DNA from: Pelagibaculum spongiae
GTDB lineage: Bacteria; Pseudomonadota; Gammaproteobacteria; Enterobacterales; Pelagibaculaceae
NCBI RefSeq assembly: GCF_003097315.1
Contig: NZ_QDDL01000008.1
Coordinates: 124,001 to 188,000 of the forward strand
Direction of reading: 5' to 3'
Length of the DNA stretch: 64,000 nt
Each line of letters opens with the position of its first letter. Position 1 is the stretch's first letter. The position numbers were made by a program, and so were the translations under genes. A model generated the notes under the pieces. That model was not told the origin of the DNA, ran no database searches, and saw only the letters and a program-made list of their open reading frames with translations. Shown one piece after another: positions 17,852 to 26,966 of this stretch.

Positions 17852-18031
17852 TTTAACTCTCCATCGATAAAGATGGGGTGTTAAATCATAAAGCTCTGTG
17901 TTTGTGGAAATAAATAATCTTTCTGTGTCTTCTTATGGGTCAGTCCTGAGTTTTAGCAAAGCGAGACATTTCATTAGTAAGTCGTTTCCCTAATTACGAG
18001 CTATATTAAGGGGTGTTTATTTCTTTCTATG
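17852..18031. repeat. MITE-like palindromic repeat, copy 2, with leading hairpin
   Basis: 17903-18031 is a diverged copy of 9508-9638 (shared TGTGGAAATAAATAATC start and GTGTTTaTTTCtTTCTA end). It is preceded by a hairpin (TTTAAC..CCATC / GATGG..GTTAAA, 17852-17884). Copy 1 also has a long hairpin ~40 bp ahead. The copies differ enough that the element is old or under weak constraint. Confidence 0.6.
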
Positions 18032-18035
18032 CTCT

Positions 18036-18953
18036 TTATTGTTTCTTGTTGGTTAAAAAGATCCCAGCCAAAATGATTGCAGCTGCAATAGTCAATCGTG
18101 ACACTAGCAGCTCATTTAAAAATATTAAACCTCCAAAAGTAGCCAGTAATGGTACCGATAATTGACTGCTTGCAGCTTGACTGGCGGTTAGCTTTGGTAA
18201 TATTTGATACCAAGCCCAGTAGCCAATTGCGGAAGTGATGCTGCCAGAAGTTAACGCCAGCAACACACCATCCACGCTAAACAATAAATACTGATTGAAA
18301 ATAACTACTGCGATGGTGAGGACTATCAGTGCGATTGGTGTTGCGAGTAAAAAACTCTGCTGCATATTTTGCAATGGTGTAAGTGTGCCGGTCTTTGCTG
18401 CCTGGGTCGCCTGCATTCCAGCCAAGGTAAAGCCACCCCAACAAACACCCGCGACCAGCATTAATAGAGCACTGCCTAATGGCGGCGTATTTAATCCGGG
18501 TAAAAACAAATAAATCAAACCAGACAAAGCAATGCCACTACCTAATATTTCATAACGATTGAGCTGCTGTTTGAAATGATGGGCATATAACAAAATGGTG
18601 ATTTGCACGCTGGCGAATAAAACCAGCGCACCAGTTCCAGAGTGGATAGATAGATAAGCAATAGAAAAAAAACAGGCGTAGCCAAGTAGCAATAAGGCGC
18701 GGGCTAAACTGCCTTGGTCAAATTTTGATTTGAATGCTTGCTGGCGAATGGGGGTATTTTTTAGTCGGGTTGTTAGCTTTAAGATCAGTAATAGTGTGAT
18801 AGCACCCGAAGCAAGGCGGATAGTAGAAAAGCTATATGGGTCGATCAGTAGATCTGTCAAAGCTGCCCGAGTGAGCACGGAATTAGCTGCAAAGGCGATC
18901 ATTACCAGAAAGGTACTAAGAAGAAGGCTGGTTTTTTGAATTGTTATTTTCAA
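18036..18953 (-). CDS. DMT-superfamily (EamA) transporter
   Basis: A 305-aa inner-membrane protein with about ten hydrophobic helices in two EamA repeats; repeat two begins around GSALLMLVAGVCWGGFTLAGM. Family members export small metabolites or take up sugars or nucleosides; the substrate is unknown. N-terminal helix 1 reads FLVMIAFAANSVLTRAAL, a common EamA opening. The longest frame starts at a TTG (18953) without a clear ribosome binding site, and an ATG at 18902 is the alternative. It ends against the MITE-like repeat. It is a distant relative, not a duplicate, of the 12677 transporter. Confidence 0.85.
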   Translation of the reverse strand: MKITIQKTSLLLSTFLVMIAFAANSVLTRAALTDLLIDPYSFSTIRLASGAITLLLILKLTTRLKNTPIRQQAFKSKFDQGSLARALLLLGYACFFSIAYLSIHSGTGALVLFASVQITILLYAHHFKQQLNRYEILGSGIALSGLIYLFLPGLNTPPLGSALLMLVAGVCWGGFTLAGMQATQAAKTGTLTPLQNMQQSFLLATPIALIVLTIAVVIFNQYLLFSVDGVLLALTSGSITSAIGYWAWYQILPKLTASQAASSQLSVPLLATFGGLIFLNELLVSRLTIAAAIILAGIFLTNKKQ

Positions 18954-19553
18954 TGTGAATTTTTCAGTTCAACCAATGAATGGTACAAGTTAGGACAACT
19001 TGTTTGGTTTGATGTTCCGTGGCAATTGCACGGTATCAATCGTTGCATTTATTTTTGTATTATCGACCCTGTAACAGATATGGCGCATACGACGATGTAG
19101 ATGTCTTGTAGTATCATTTTTGCGAATACTTACGCAACGATTAATAGTTAAAATTTAATTCAAACTAAAATAGTCAGATATTGTGCCAGAGCAAACAGTT
19201 AAAACATTTACTTCAATAGCTCTTTTTCTGGGTGTTGGCAATCAATGTTATCTAGTGGTGTTTTCTTTTTTTAGATTAAAAAATTTAAAATTTTACCATA
19301 GCTTAAGATGAAAAAGTCAATTTAAATATTTGTTGGTTTACTATTGGTTGGAGCTGTTTTTTAAAGTATTAGTTGACTGGTTTTGTCGGGTATTGGTTAG
19401 GACAGTTTTCTGAATAATGCGAGAAAAACACCCCCAAATTTTTTAATCAACACTCACAAAAAAATTGAATAAGTAATTTGAAAAATAGCTGGCTATCCTT
19501 TTAAAGCTAACTGCGATATGTAGTTCTTTAGCTTGTTGATTATGGAGGATCGC
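18954..19553. other. AT-rich intergenic region between divergent genes
   Basis: About 600 bp between a transporter gene and the collagenase gene. No convincing ORF, RNA or repeat was seen. The right end carries the strong ribosome binding site GGAGGA for the collagenase. Confidence 0.4.
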
Positions 19554-22133
19554 ATGAGAAAATTATTAATTCCTATTGTGTTAACTAGTTTGCTGGCTTC
19601 AGGGGTGAATGCCCAACCAATTGAAGCAGGCCACCCTGAACCGTTTAACCTAGAAGAAAAGCCGCCGATTAAATTGCTTTTGAAAAATCCGCAACAACCT
19701 TCTTTTTTAGTAAACCCAGTACAACAATCCAATATTTTACAGCAAATAACCCCGCAAGCATTGCAATTGAATAGTGCTCAAGCCGTTGCTAGTTGCAATA
19801 GCGATGACTTCGCATCTCGAAGCGGTAGTGATTTGACGGATTTTATCCGTCAAGCTCCGATCGATTGTGTTAATGATTTATTTTCATTGAGCGGCATGAT
19901 GGCTTACCAAGTTTTTCGAGAATCTCAGATGGTCAGTGTTGCCAATAGTATGGCGCAGCAAAGTTTGAGTTATCAGGGGAATAACGACCAAGGTATCGAG
20001 CAGTTAGTGCTATTCCTCCGGGCTGGTTATTACGTTCAGTTCTATAAGGCCGACGATGTAGGCCAATATGGCGGTAACTTAAAAAATTCGATTCGCCAAG
20101 CGTTAGATAATTATTTCGCGTCTGACAGCTATCCGCTGGTTAATGATGATCATGGTAATGTCTTGAGAGAAGCGATTATTTTGATAGACAGCTCGGGAGA
20201 GAATGCTCGCTACCTATTTATTGTTAAAGATATGCTAGCAAGGTTTAATCAGCAGTTTGCTGATTCTTGGTATATGCGAGCAGCCACTAATAGTGTGTTT
20301 ACCGTATTGTTTCGCGGTCATTATAACGATGATTTCAAAACCAAAATTTTTTCAGATCAATCTGTTATAAACAGCCTGCAACAGTTTATTGCTACTCATA
20401 ACAATATGATTGGAAGTGATGGTGAGTTTTTGTTAAATAATGCTGCTCGTGAGTTGGGGCGATTCTTAAAACATTACCAGCTAAAAAGTATGCTGCGGCC
20501 CATGGTTAAAAGTTTGCTTGATAATTATTCGTTTGCTAATGGGCCAGGAATTTGGGTGGGCGCAGCAGAGATGGCTGATTATTATGATTCAAGCCAATGC
20601 AATTACTACGGTGTTTGCAACTTTAAACAACAGCTGGCGGCGCAAATTTTGCCAATTAACCACAGTTGTAGTAATTCAGTAGTGATTCGTGCTCAGCAGA
20701 TGACTAGCCAACAATTAAGTGACAGCTGTGATGAGTTGGTGGCTCAAGGTGATTATTTCCATAATAAATTACAAACCGGTCAACAGCCTGTTGCAGGTGA
20801 TATGAATTCATCGTTAGAAGTCGTTGTGTTTAATAGTGCCGATGATTATCAAACTTATTCAGGTACATTGTTTGGGAATTACACCAATAATGGTGGCATA
20901 TATTTAGAAGGAACCCCTTCTGATGCGAACAACCAAGCGCGTTTTATTGCCTATGAAGCAACTTGGTTGCCAGATTTCCAAGTTTGGAACCTTCGTCACG
21001 AATATGTTCATTACCTAGATGGTCGCTTTAATATGAAAGGAGGTTTTTCTGATTATTTAACGGCAGATACTATCTGGTGGCTAGAAGGGCTTGGAGAATA
21101 TATTGACAAGAAAAACTTCAATGACACCGCGATTGATTTAGCTCGAACTCGCGAGTTTGGTTTATCGAGTATTTTCAAAAATGACTACAACAGTGATAGT
21201 GATCGAGTTTACCGTTGGGGTTATTTAGCCGTTCGTTTTATGTTCGAGCGCCATCCCGATGTTGTTAATCAAATACTGGGTTATTTCCGAAATGGTGATT
21301 ATGCTGGCTATAACAATTATCTAAATGCTCGCTTAACCAATTATGATAGTGAGTGGATGGATTGGTTGTTAGAAGTTGAAAGTACTGTAGGTGACGGAAG
21401 CGACAATAACGGAGAAAACCCTGCAATTGAAGTGCTTAATGATGGTGATATGCGAGTTATTTCATCGGCCAGTAGCCTTGAGTTGCCTGAATTTAAAGTT
21501 GTAGTACCTCAGGGTACCCAACAATTAGTGATTCATATTGAATCTGGCACGGGTGATGCTGATTTATATTTGCGTCATAATGCTCAGGTGACTGTCGACC
21601 AGTGGGATTATCGCCCTTGGATAAATGGTAATAACGAAACCATTACGGTTGATAATCCGGCAGCAGGTGAGTGGTTTATTATGGTTGCTCCTTATAATCC
21701 TTTTACCAATGTCCAACTCAGTGTTTCATTGACTAAAGATGATAACGGTGGCGGAGACAATAATGGTGGTGACGATCCGCTTGCTGAACTGCCAAATGTT
21801 TGTGCAACTCAAGATAGCAAAACCTTTATTCCAAAACTGCAAAATGAACAAGATATGGCGGCCTGTGTCGCAGGAAATCAGATAGTGTATGGTTATTTCT
21901 TTGTGCCTATGGGTGTCGATAAAGTGACAATTAAAATTGGTCACGGTTCAGGTAATGCAGGGTTTTATTATAAAGATCAGAGTTATCCAAGTACTGCTAA
22001 TTATGATGAACATATGAATGTTGGTGGTGCCAATGAAGAAGTTATTCTGAATGACCCAAGTAATTATAGGTATCATTACTTCTTATTCACTGCCGGTCAT
22101 CAGAACACTTCAATTCAAATTATTATGGAGTAG
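19554..22133 (+). CDS. Secreted M9-family collagenase (Vibrio-type)
   Basis: A zinc metalloprotease predicted to degrade native collagen outside the cell. The ATG at 19554 is chosen because GGAGGA sits six bases upstream and it begins the signal peptide MRKLLIPIVLTSLLASGVNA directly; frames upstream add a charged leader. An M9N-type activator region spans about residues 60-370. The peptidase core has RHEYVHYLDG (HExxH zinc site, about residue 482) and WWLEGLGEYI with the third ligand Glu. Then come a pre-peptidase C-terminal (PPC) domain (about 620-730), a Gly/Asn/Asp linker and a C-terminal ~110-aa domain. That C-terminal domain is also found in the pseudogene at 23642-24692. A terminator follows. 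Confidence 0.92.
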   Translation: MRKLLIPIVLTSLLASGVNAQPIEAGHPEPFNLEEKPPIKLLLKNPQQPSFLVNPVQQSNILQQITPQALQLNSAQAVASCNSDDFASRSGSDLTDFIRQAPIDCVNDLFSLSGMMAYQVFRESQMVSVANSMAQQSLSYQGNNDQGIEQLVLFLRAGYYVQFYKADDVGQYGGNLKNSIRQALDNYFASDSYPLVNDDHGNVLREAIILIDSSGENARYLFIVKDMLARFNQQFADSWYMRAATNSVFTVLFRGHYNDDFKTKIFSDQSVINSLQQFIATHNNMIGSDGEFLLNNAARELGRFLKHYQLKSMLRPMVKSLLDNYSFANGPGIWVGAAEMADYYDSSQCNYYGVCNFKQQLAAQILPINHSCSNSVVIRAQQMTSQQLSDSCDELVAQGDYFHNKLQTGQQPVAGDMNSSLEVVVFNSADDYQTYSGTLFGNYTNNGGIYLEGTPSDANNQARFIAYEATWLPDFQVWNLRHEYVHYLDGRFNMKGGFSDYLTADTIWWLEGLGEYIDKKNFNDTAIDLARTREFGLSSIFKNDYNSDSDRVYRWGYLAVRFMFERHPDVVNQILGYFRNGDYAGYNNYLNARLTNYDSEWMDWLLEVESTVGDGSDNNGENPAIEVLNDGDMRVISSASSLELPEFKVVVPQGTQQLVIHIESGTGDADLYLRHNAQVTVDQWDYRPWINGNNETITVDNPAAGEWFIMVAPYNPFTNVQLSVSLTKDDNGGGDNNGGDDPLAELPNVCATQDSKTFIPKLQNEQDMAACVAGNQIVYGYFFVPMGVDKVTIKIGHGSGNAGFYYKDQSYPSTANYDEHMNVGGANEEVILNDPSNYRYHYFLFTAGHQNTSIQIIME

Positions 22134-22143
22134 TCACATTATA

Positions 22144-22172
22144 GGGCGGTCATTAATGGCCGCCTTCTTTTG
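22144..22172 (+). terminator. Terminator after the collagenase gene
   Basis: GGCGG (22145-22149) pairs with CCGCC (22160-22164) around an imperfect inner stem, followed by TTCTTTT. It begins 11 bp after the stop. Confidence 0.75.
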
Positions 22173-22237
22173 GTCAAAAAAACCACTGAAAATGTAATAT
22201 TAACAACTGTAATTTTTACGTTAATCTCGTTGTTGAC

Positions 22238-22305
22238 AAAAATCACTTATCAAATGCATCTTTTACCGCTAGCATGATTCATCTCCACCTCTGCTAAATG
22301 TAATC
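22238..22305. repeat. 68-bp direct repeat, copy 1
   Basis: Matches 24789-24856 at 66 of 68 positions with abrupt ends, while the flanks are unrelated. It contains CTAGCA/TGCTAG-type short inverted arms. On the minus strand, AGGTGGAG immediately precedes an ATG opening a 10-codon frame in both copies. Both copies follow collagenase-type C-terminal coding sequence. Confidence 0.85.
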
Positions 22306-22494
22306 GTTTATTCAAACCTGGTGGTGGTAATCAGGACCGAGTGCGTAATCTGATTTGGGACAATAACTATCAAGATAATTGAGCGTAAAGGCTGGTAAAT
22401 CATGGTTGTAGGTTTGCTTCCAAAGCTTTGGTTGGCTATAACTAAATTGGCATTATATATCAAAAATCATTGATTTGTTACATAATAGATTAGA

Positions 22495-22525
22495 TTGTCT
22501 TAAATGATAAAAGTGAAATTATAAT
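22495..22525 (+). promoter_or_regulatory. Possible sigma-70 promoter for the L-domain protein
   Basis: TTGTCT (22495-22500) and a perfect TATAAT (22520-22525), 38 bp before the start codon. The 19-bp spacer is longer than ideal. Confidence 0.4.
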
Positions 22526-22562
22526 CTCTTTAATCTAATGAATTACACTTAAAGGTGAATGT

Positions 22563-23525
22563 ATGAATGTTAAATTCGCTGCCTATGGTTGCTTAATAGT
22601 AAGCACTTTTTGTTTTGGTCAGAACTCAACAAACTCGAACAATTTTAACAGCGCTGAAATAAAAAATACATCAGTTGATGTCGCCAGCTTATTTGGTGAT
22701 GACAACTACTTAGAGGTAGAGGAGCTTCCCAAAGTTTACAGCGTGATAAACTCAAAATGCCCTATTGATACTGATTACCTTTTGATAAATCAGAATGAAA
22801 TCGATAATTTTTATAATAAAAATAGATGCACGCAGATTCAAGGGAGTTTATTTATAGGTACTTTTCGTGATTTAACGGTAGAGTCGGATATATTTAATTT
22901 AAAAGGTCTTGGGCTGATTACTTCAGTTCGTGACAATCTTTACATTAAAGTTCTTAACCTTGTTGAAGATATTAATCCTTTGTCAAGTATCAAGTACGTA
23001 GGTGGTGATATTCAAGTATTCGGGAATGAGCACCTGACTAATATTGATGGCTTATCAAATATTAACGCATTACACGGTGAAATAATTGTTGGATACAATG
23101 TTTCGTTGGTTGATTTAAATGGATTAAAAAATATAAAGTCTGTAGATTCTGATATTTCTATAATCGGAAATCATGCACTTAATAATTTAAATGGACTTTC
23201 AGGTATTTCAAAAATAGGAGGGAGCCTATTAATTCAAGGTAATTTAGCACTAACAAGCTTGGATGGAATTGATAATATTAGTGCCAATCAAGGCGTTTCT
23301 ATACTTAAAAACCCTGCCCTAGAAAGTCTGAATGGTTTGAATATCAACCAAATCGAAGAACATCCGTCTGAGTATATTTATATTAACGATAATCGCATAT
23401 TAACCGAATGTTCAAATGCATGCCCTTTAATTGAAGATGCAAACACTCAATACATGCTAATCATTAGCGGTAATTCTGGTTCATGCAGAAATGCATCAAC
23501 CTTACTATCTACTTGTTCAGAGTGA
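22563..23525 (+). CDS. Secreted receptor-L-domain / leucine-rich-repeat-like protein
   Basis: A 320-aa protein with a signal peptide (MNVKFAAYGCLIVSTFCFG; the Cys-containing core leaves a lipoprotein possible but no clean lipobox). Its middle is a run of ~24-residue repeats of the type GGxLxIxxNxxLxxLxGLxxI. Copies include GGDIQVFGNEHLTNIDGL, GEIIVGYNVSLVDLNGL, SDISIIGNHALNNLNGL and GSLLIQGNLALTSLDGI. This is the bacterial receptor-L-domain-like beta-helix pattern. Cys pairs near both ends (KCPIDTDY and ECSNACPL) may cap the solenoid. A ligand- or surface-binding role is inferred from the fold only. The ribosome binding site is AAAGGTG. Confidence 0.75.
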   Translation: MNVKFAAYGCLIVSTFCFGQNSTNSNNFNSAEIKNTSVDVASLFGDDNYLEVEELPKVYSVINSKCPIDTDYLLINQNEIDNFYNKNRCTQIQGSLFIGTFRDLTVESDIFNLKGLGLITSVRDNLYIKVLNLVEDINPLSSIKYVGGDIQVFGNEHLTNIDGLSNINALHGEIIVGYNVSLVDLNGLKNIKSVDSDISIIGNHALNNLNGLSGISKIGGSLLIQGNLALTSLDGIDNISANQGVSILKNPALESLNGLNINQIEEHPSEYIYINDNRILTECSNACPLIEDANTQYMLIISGNSGSCRNASTLLSTCSE

Positions 23526-23641
23526 ATTGCCATAACATTTGGTAATTATTAAGATATGGCTATCGAAGTTATTTCTAGATAGCCAGTTTTGGCAGATTAG
23601 TTTACTCATAACTTTTCTTGTATGCATAATACAGTTGATAA

Positions 23642-24692
23642 AGCACAACCTGTTATGAATATGGAAATCGCCCGCTCGGTTTCAAAAGGAATGTACCTAC
23701 GATTAAAAATCGTCAGAACTGGCCGCAAGTCCGTCATGAACTGATGTGTTCGATGTACTGTGATAAACGAAAGCGTTGTGCTGGTGCTACTGAAAAACAA
23801 AAGCTGTCGAGTTTGATAGCCAGCCTTGTGGGTAGTAGCAATCGTCGGGATAATTTATTTTCTGCTCTGGGTATCGATATTCAACATGATTTTTCGAGTC
23901 ATCGCATGACCAAAGGTGGGCTAGATAGTCGGGACTTTAATGTTAATACCGATAGTCTTTATGGTTTGTTGGGTGCATTAATTCTTGATGGCCTGCGTAA
24001 AGCAGATAATCAGATTAAAAACCTTCTGAAAAATGGTCTAAATAATTACAAAATATGGAATTGCCCACAATTGGGAAATAATACCGATGAAGTTCTGGGT
24101 TTTAGAATGACCAATGGATGGAAATTAAAAGTAACGGCCAGACAACAGGTGCAGGAAACTTTTTTTGATGTGAATATGTTCCGCATTTTTCAGGTAGTAC
24201 ATGAGCAGGTAGAAGCACTTGTGTGTAGCTATCTGGCGTCAGTGATTGGTAATGAAGTTACTGACGATAGTTTTAGCAGAGATGATAGCTCCGATGGTGA
24301 CGGTAATGACAGCAGTGATAATTCAGGTGGTGGAGATAGCACTGACTTGAGCCATATTCCGAATCTTTGTTTGTCATTGGCTGCCGAAACTTTTGTTCCT
24401 CAGCTGCAAAACAGAAACCAATCAGCGAGTATATGGTTATTTCTTCGTGCCTGCGGGTATCAGTCAAATCACGCTAGAGACTGGGCATGGCGCTGGCAGC
24501 ACACGGATTTATCACAAGGATCAGGGCTACTCGACTGAGCCCAGCTTCGATACTGTGACTGACGGTTCTGAGAACCATCAGAAAATTATTATCGATAATC
24601 ATCAAACCAATATTTACCACCATTTTCTGACAACCTCAGAGAATAATAGAGCAAGTATTAATCTAACGATGAGTAATAGCTGGCAGCGGTAA
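23642..24692 (+). pseudogene. Frameshifted relic ending in a collagenase-type C-terminal domain
   Basis: One frame is open from 23642 to 24538 (first ATG 23744) and a second from about 24393 to 24692; together they make one product. The join falls near 24400-24415: frame one reads ETFVPQLQN, frame two continues TNQRVYGYFFVPAG. The collagenase at 19554 has TFIPKLQN then NQIVYGYFFVPMG. The relic lacks several residues there, including a Cys, so a small deletion caused the shift. A Ser/Asp/Gly linker precedes this domain, as in the collagenase. The ~190 residues before the linker match nothing I recognise and show no HExxH, signal peptide or start with a ribosome binding site. An assembly error is less likely given the missing residues. 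Confidence 0.7.
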
Positions 24693-24788
24693 ATTGGCTG
24701 AAAGAAAGCATTTTTTACGACCAATTCTTATATAAATGGCCTTCTTTATTTACAAGAGATATCTGACTTAAGAAAACTGAAAGAAGTT

Positions 24789-24856
24789 AAAAATCACTTA
24801 TCAAACGCATCTTTTACCGCTAGCATGATTCATCTCCACCTCTGCTAGATGTAATC
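24789..24856. repeat. 68-bp direct repeat, copy 2
   Basis: Second copy of 22238-22305 with two base differences. It ends six bases before the start of the alpha/beta hydrolase gene, so it may supply that gene's leader. Confidence 0.85.
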
Positions 24857-24862
24857 TGAGTT

Positions 24863-25783
24863 ATGAATAAAAGCAATATCCAGATTAATCCAATTCAAAT
24901 AACTACGCGAGACGGCTTTTTGTTGGCGGCAAGTGAATACTTACCGCAACAAGAAAATGGCGTGGCGCTGCTAATCAGCCCAGCAATGGGGATTCCTCGT
25001 AGCTATTATCATCACTTTGCTAGTTGGTTGGCCAAGCAGGGTTTTGTTGTGATGAGCTATGACTACCGTGGAATGGGTGATAGTAAAAATATCGAGAGTA
25101 ATCTTGCCCAGCGAAAATCTTTGCGGCTAACAGATTTTGGTGAACAAGATCTTAGGGCTGGCTTGGATTGGTTGTCTAAGCAACATAACCAGCTCAGGCT
25201 GATGACAATTGGCCATAGCCTAGGTGGGCAAATCTTGGGTTTGGCCGATAACAATGGTTTGGCAGAGAAATCGTTGGTCATAGCTTCTGGCTCGGGCTAT
25301 TGGAAACTCTATTCACCGTTATTACGGATTAAAATGTGGCTAGTGATGTTTGGTATTATGCCGCTGGTGACGATAGTTCGCGGGCAATTTCCTGGTAAAT
25401 TACTCGGTGGTGGTGATGACTTACCAAGATCAATTGCTCTTAGTTGGGCAGCTTGGTGTCGTAATCCACACTATGTTAGTGATCAGCGAAAACAGCCAAT
25501 TCGAACCCACTACAATCAGCAAAAGCAGATGCGTTTTATCGCCATTAGTGATGATACTGATTTTGCGCCGATGGCTTGCGTTAAAGCGCTTCAGAGTTTT
25601 TATCAAGCCGAGAGTAGTGAACTACTGTTGCTGAACCCTAAAGATTATCAAGCAGGAAAAATAGGACATTTTGGTTTCTTTCGTCGTAATATGCCTCAAA
25701 AGCTTTGGAAAGATACGGCTGACTGGCTGCTGCAATCTGCATTAGTTAGTAAGGAACAAGTAGAAGCGGTTGTGTCTGTTTAG
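24863..25783 (+). CDS. Alpha/beta hydrolase
   Basis: A 306-aa cytoplasmic serine hydrolase of the predicted alpha/beta-hydrolase group (COG4757-like). The nucleophile elbow is GHSLGG (Ser near residue 117). An earlier YDYRGMGDS strand/turn and a late GHFGFFRR His complete a plausible triad, with Asp in ISDDTDFAP. No signal peptide. Its ATG follows the 68-bp repeat closely and lacks a strong ribosome binding site. The lpxL-like acyltransferase starts 42 bp downstream, so the two may be co-transcribed. Substrate unknown; lipid or ester substrates are plausible from context. Confidence 0.8.
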   Translation: MNKSNIQINPIQITTRDGFLLAASEYLPQQENGVALLISPAMGIPRSYYHHFASWLAKQGFVVMSYDYRGMGDSKNIESNLAQRKSLRLTDFGEQDLRAGLDWLSKQHNQLRLMTIGHSLGGQILGLADNNGLAEKSLVIASGSGYWKLYSPLLRIKMWLVMFGIMPLVTIVRGQFPGKLLGGGDDLPRSIALSWAAWCRNPHYVSDQRKQPIRTHYNQQKQMRFIAISDDTDFAPMACVKALQSFYQAESSELLLLNPKDYQAGKIGHFGFFRRNMPQKLWKDTADWLLQSALVSKEQVEAVVSV

Positions 25784-25825
25784 CCGATCTTGAACAGAGC
25801 AGGGTTTGATTGACAGGAATCAGAG

Positions 25826-26800
25826 ATGTCACAAGAAAAACCAGAATCACTCGAGAATCAAGCACAGCAGAAAACCTATACCTCGGATTATCACTTCCAA
25901 TGGAAATTCTTGCATCCGAAGTACTTGGGGTTGTGGCTGTTGGTGCTAATTCTGTTTATTCTTGGACGATTACCATTACCTGCTTTTTTTGCTACTGGCC
26001 GTGCAATGGGGCGTTTATTAATGAAGTTAGGCGGGAGTCGTTTACGAGTTACCCGACAAAACCTAGCCTTGTGCTTTCCCGAAAAGACAGATCAACAACG
26101 TGAGCAATTGCTAAAGCAGAATTTTGAAACTTTAGGGATTGCCTTGCTGGAACCAGGCTTGGCTTGGTTTGCATCTCGCAGCAGAATTCAGCGGTTGGGG
26201 CGATTTGAAATCGATCCAGAACTACAAACTCATCTTGAGCAGGGTAAGCCTATTTTATTAAGTGCCTTGCATATGACATGCCTTGAAATGGCCTGTCGGA
26301 TAGCCAGTGAAAACATGCCTTTTAATTTGCTGTATCGTCCTAATAACAATCCATTATTTGAGTATCTATCTGGAAAATTTCGGCAAAGACCTAAGTTCAA
26401 GACCCGATTTATTCCACGTAAACAAGTTAAAGATTTACTGCATTTCATGCAGCATGATGAGCCAGGAATGATCCTCCCTGATCAAGATTTTGGGCCAAAG
26501 CGCAGTGTATTTATGCCATTTTTTGGTGTAAACACGGCCACTGTGATGAGTACAAGTGATTTTGCTCGCCAAACATTTGCGTCGGTTGCAATAGTCACTA
26601 TTTACTTAGAAAAAACCGGCTATGTGGTGAAGTTTTCAGCACCATTAAAAAACTTTCCCAGCGATGATTCCTTCGCCGATACATTGCGTTTAAATCAGTT
26701 AACTGAGCAACGAATTCTCGAGCATCCCGAGCAATATTTATGGCAGCATCGGCGTTTCAAAACACGCCCTGAAGGTGAGTCATCGCTTTACCAAAAATAA
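25826..26800 (+). CDS. lpxL: Lipid A biosynthesis (Kdo)2-lipid IVA acyltransferase family
   Basis: A 324-aa inner-membrane-anchored late acyltransferase of the LpxL/LpxM (HtrB/MsbB) family that adds secondary acyl chains to lipid A. One hydrophobic segment near residues 33-50 (LGLWLLVLILFILGRL) anchors it. The catalytic HX4(D/E) motif is in ALHMTCLEM near residue 150, followed by LYRPNNNP, the family's conserved Arg region. MILPDQDFGP supplies the later QD motif. The ribosome binding site is AGGAA eight bases before the ATG. The choice between lpxL, lpxM and lpxP cannot be made from sequence alone. Confidence 0.85.
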   Translation: MSQEKPESLENQAQQKTYTSDYHFQWKFLHPKYLGLWLLVLILFILGRLPLPAFFATGRAMGRLLMKLGGSRLRVTRQNLALCFPEKTDQQREQLLKQNFETLGIALLEPGLAWFASRSRIQRLGRFEIDPELQTHLEQGKPILLSALHMTCLEMACRIASENMPFNLLYRPNNNPLFEYLSGKFRQRPKFKTRFIPRKQVKDLLHFMQHDEPGMILPDQDFGPKRSVFMPFFGVNTATVMSTSDFARQTFASVAIVTIYLEKTGYVVKFSAPLKNFPSDDSFADTLRLNQLTEQRILEHPEQYLWQHRRFKTRPEGESSLYQK

Positions 26801-26966
26801 TTCGATATTGCTTCGTGATGTAACTCTAATCAGCAGCTATTCATGGGCATGTGTGGCTGCTGCTCTGATTTAGTCCAGTCTTTTTAAATCGTTTAAAACC
26901 ATTGCTTTTATCTATCAGTAAAGTCCTGTCTTATGTTCAAAATAATAATAAAATAGGAATGATTGG

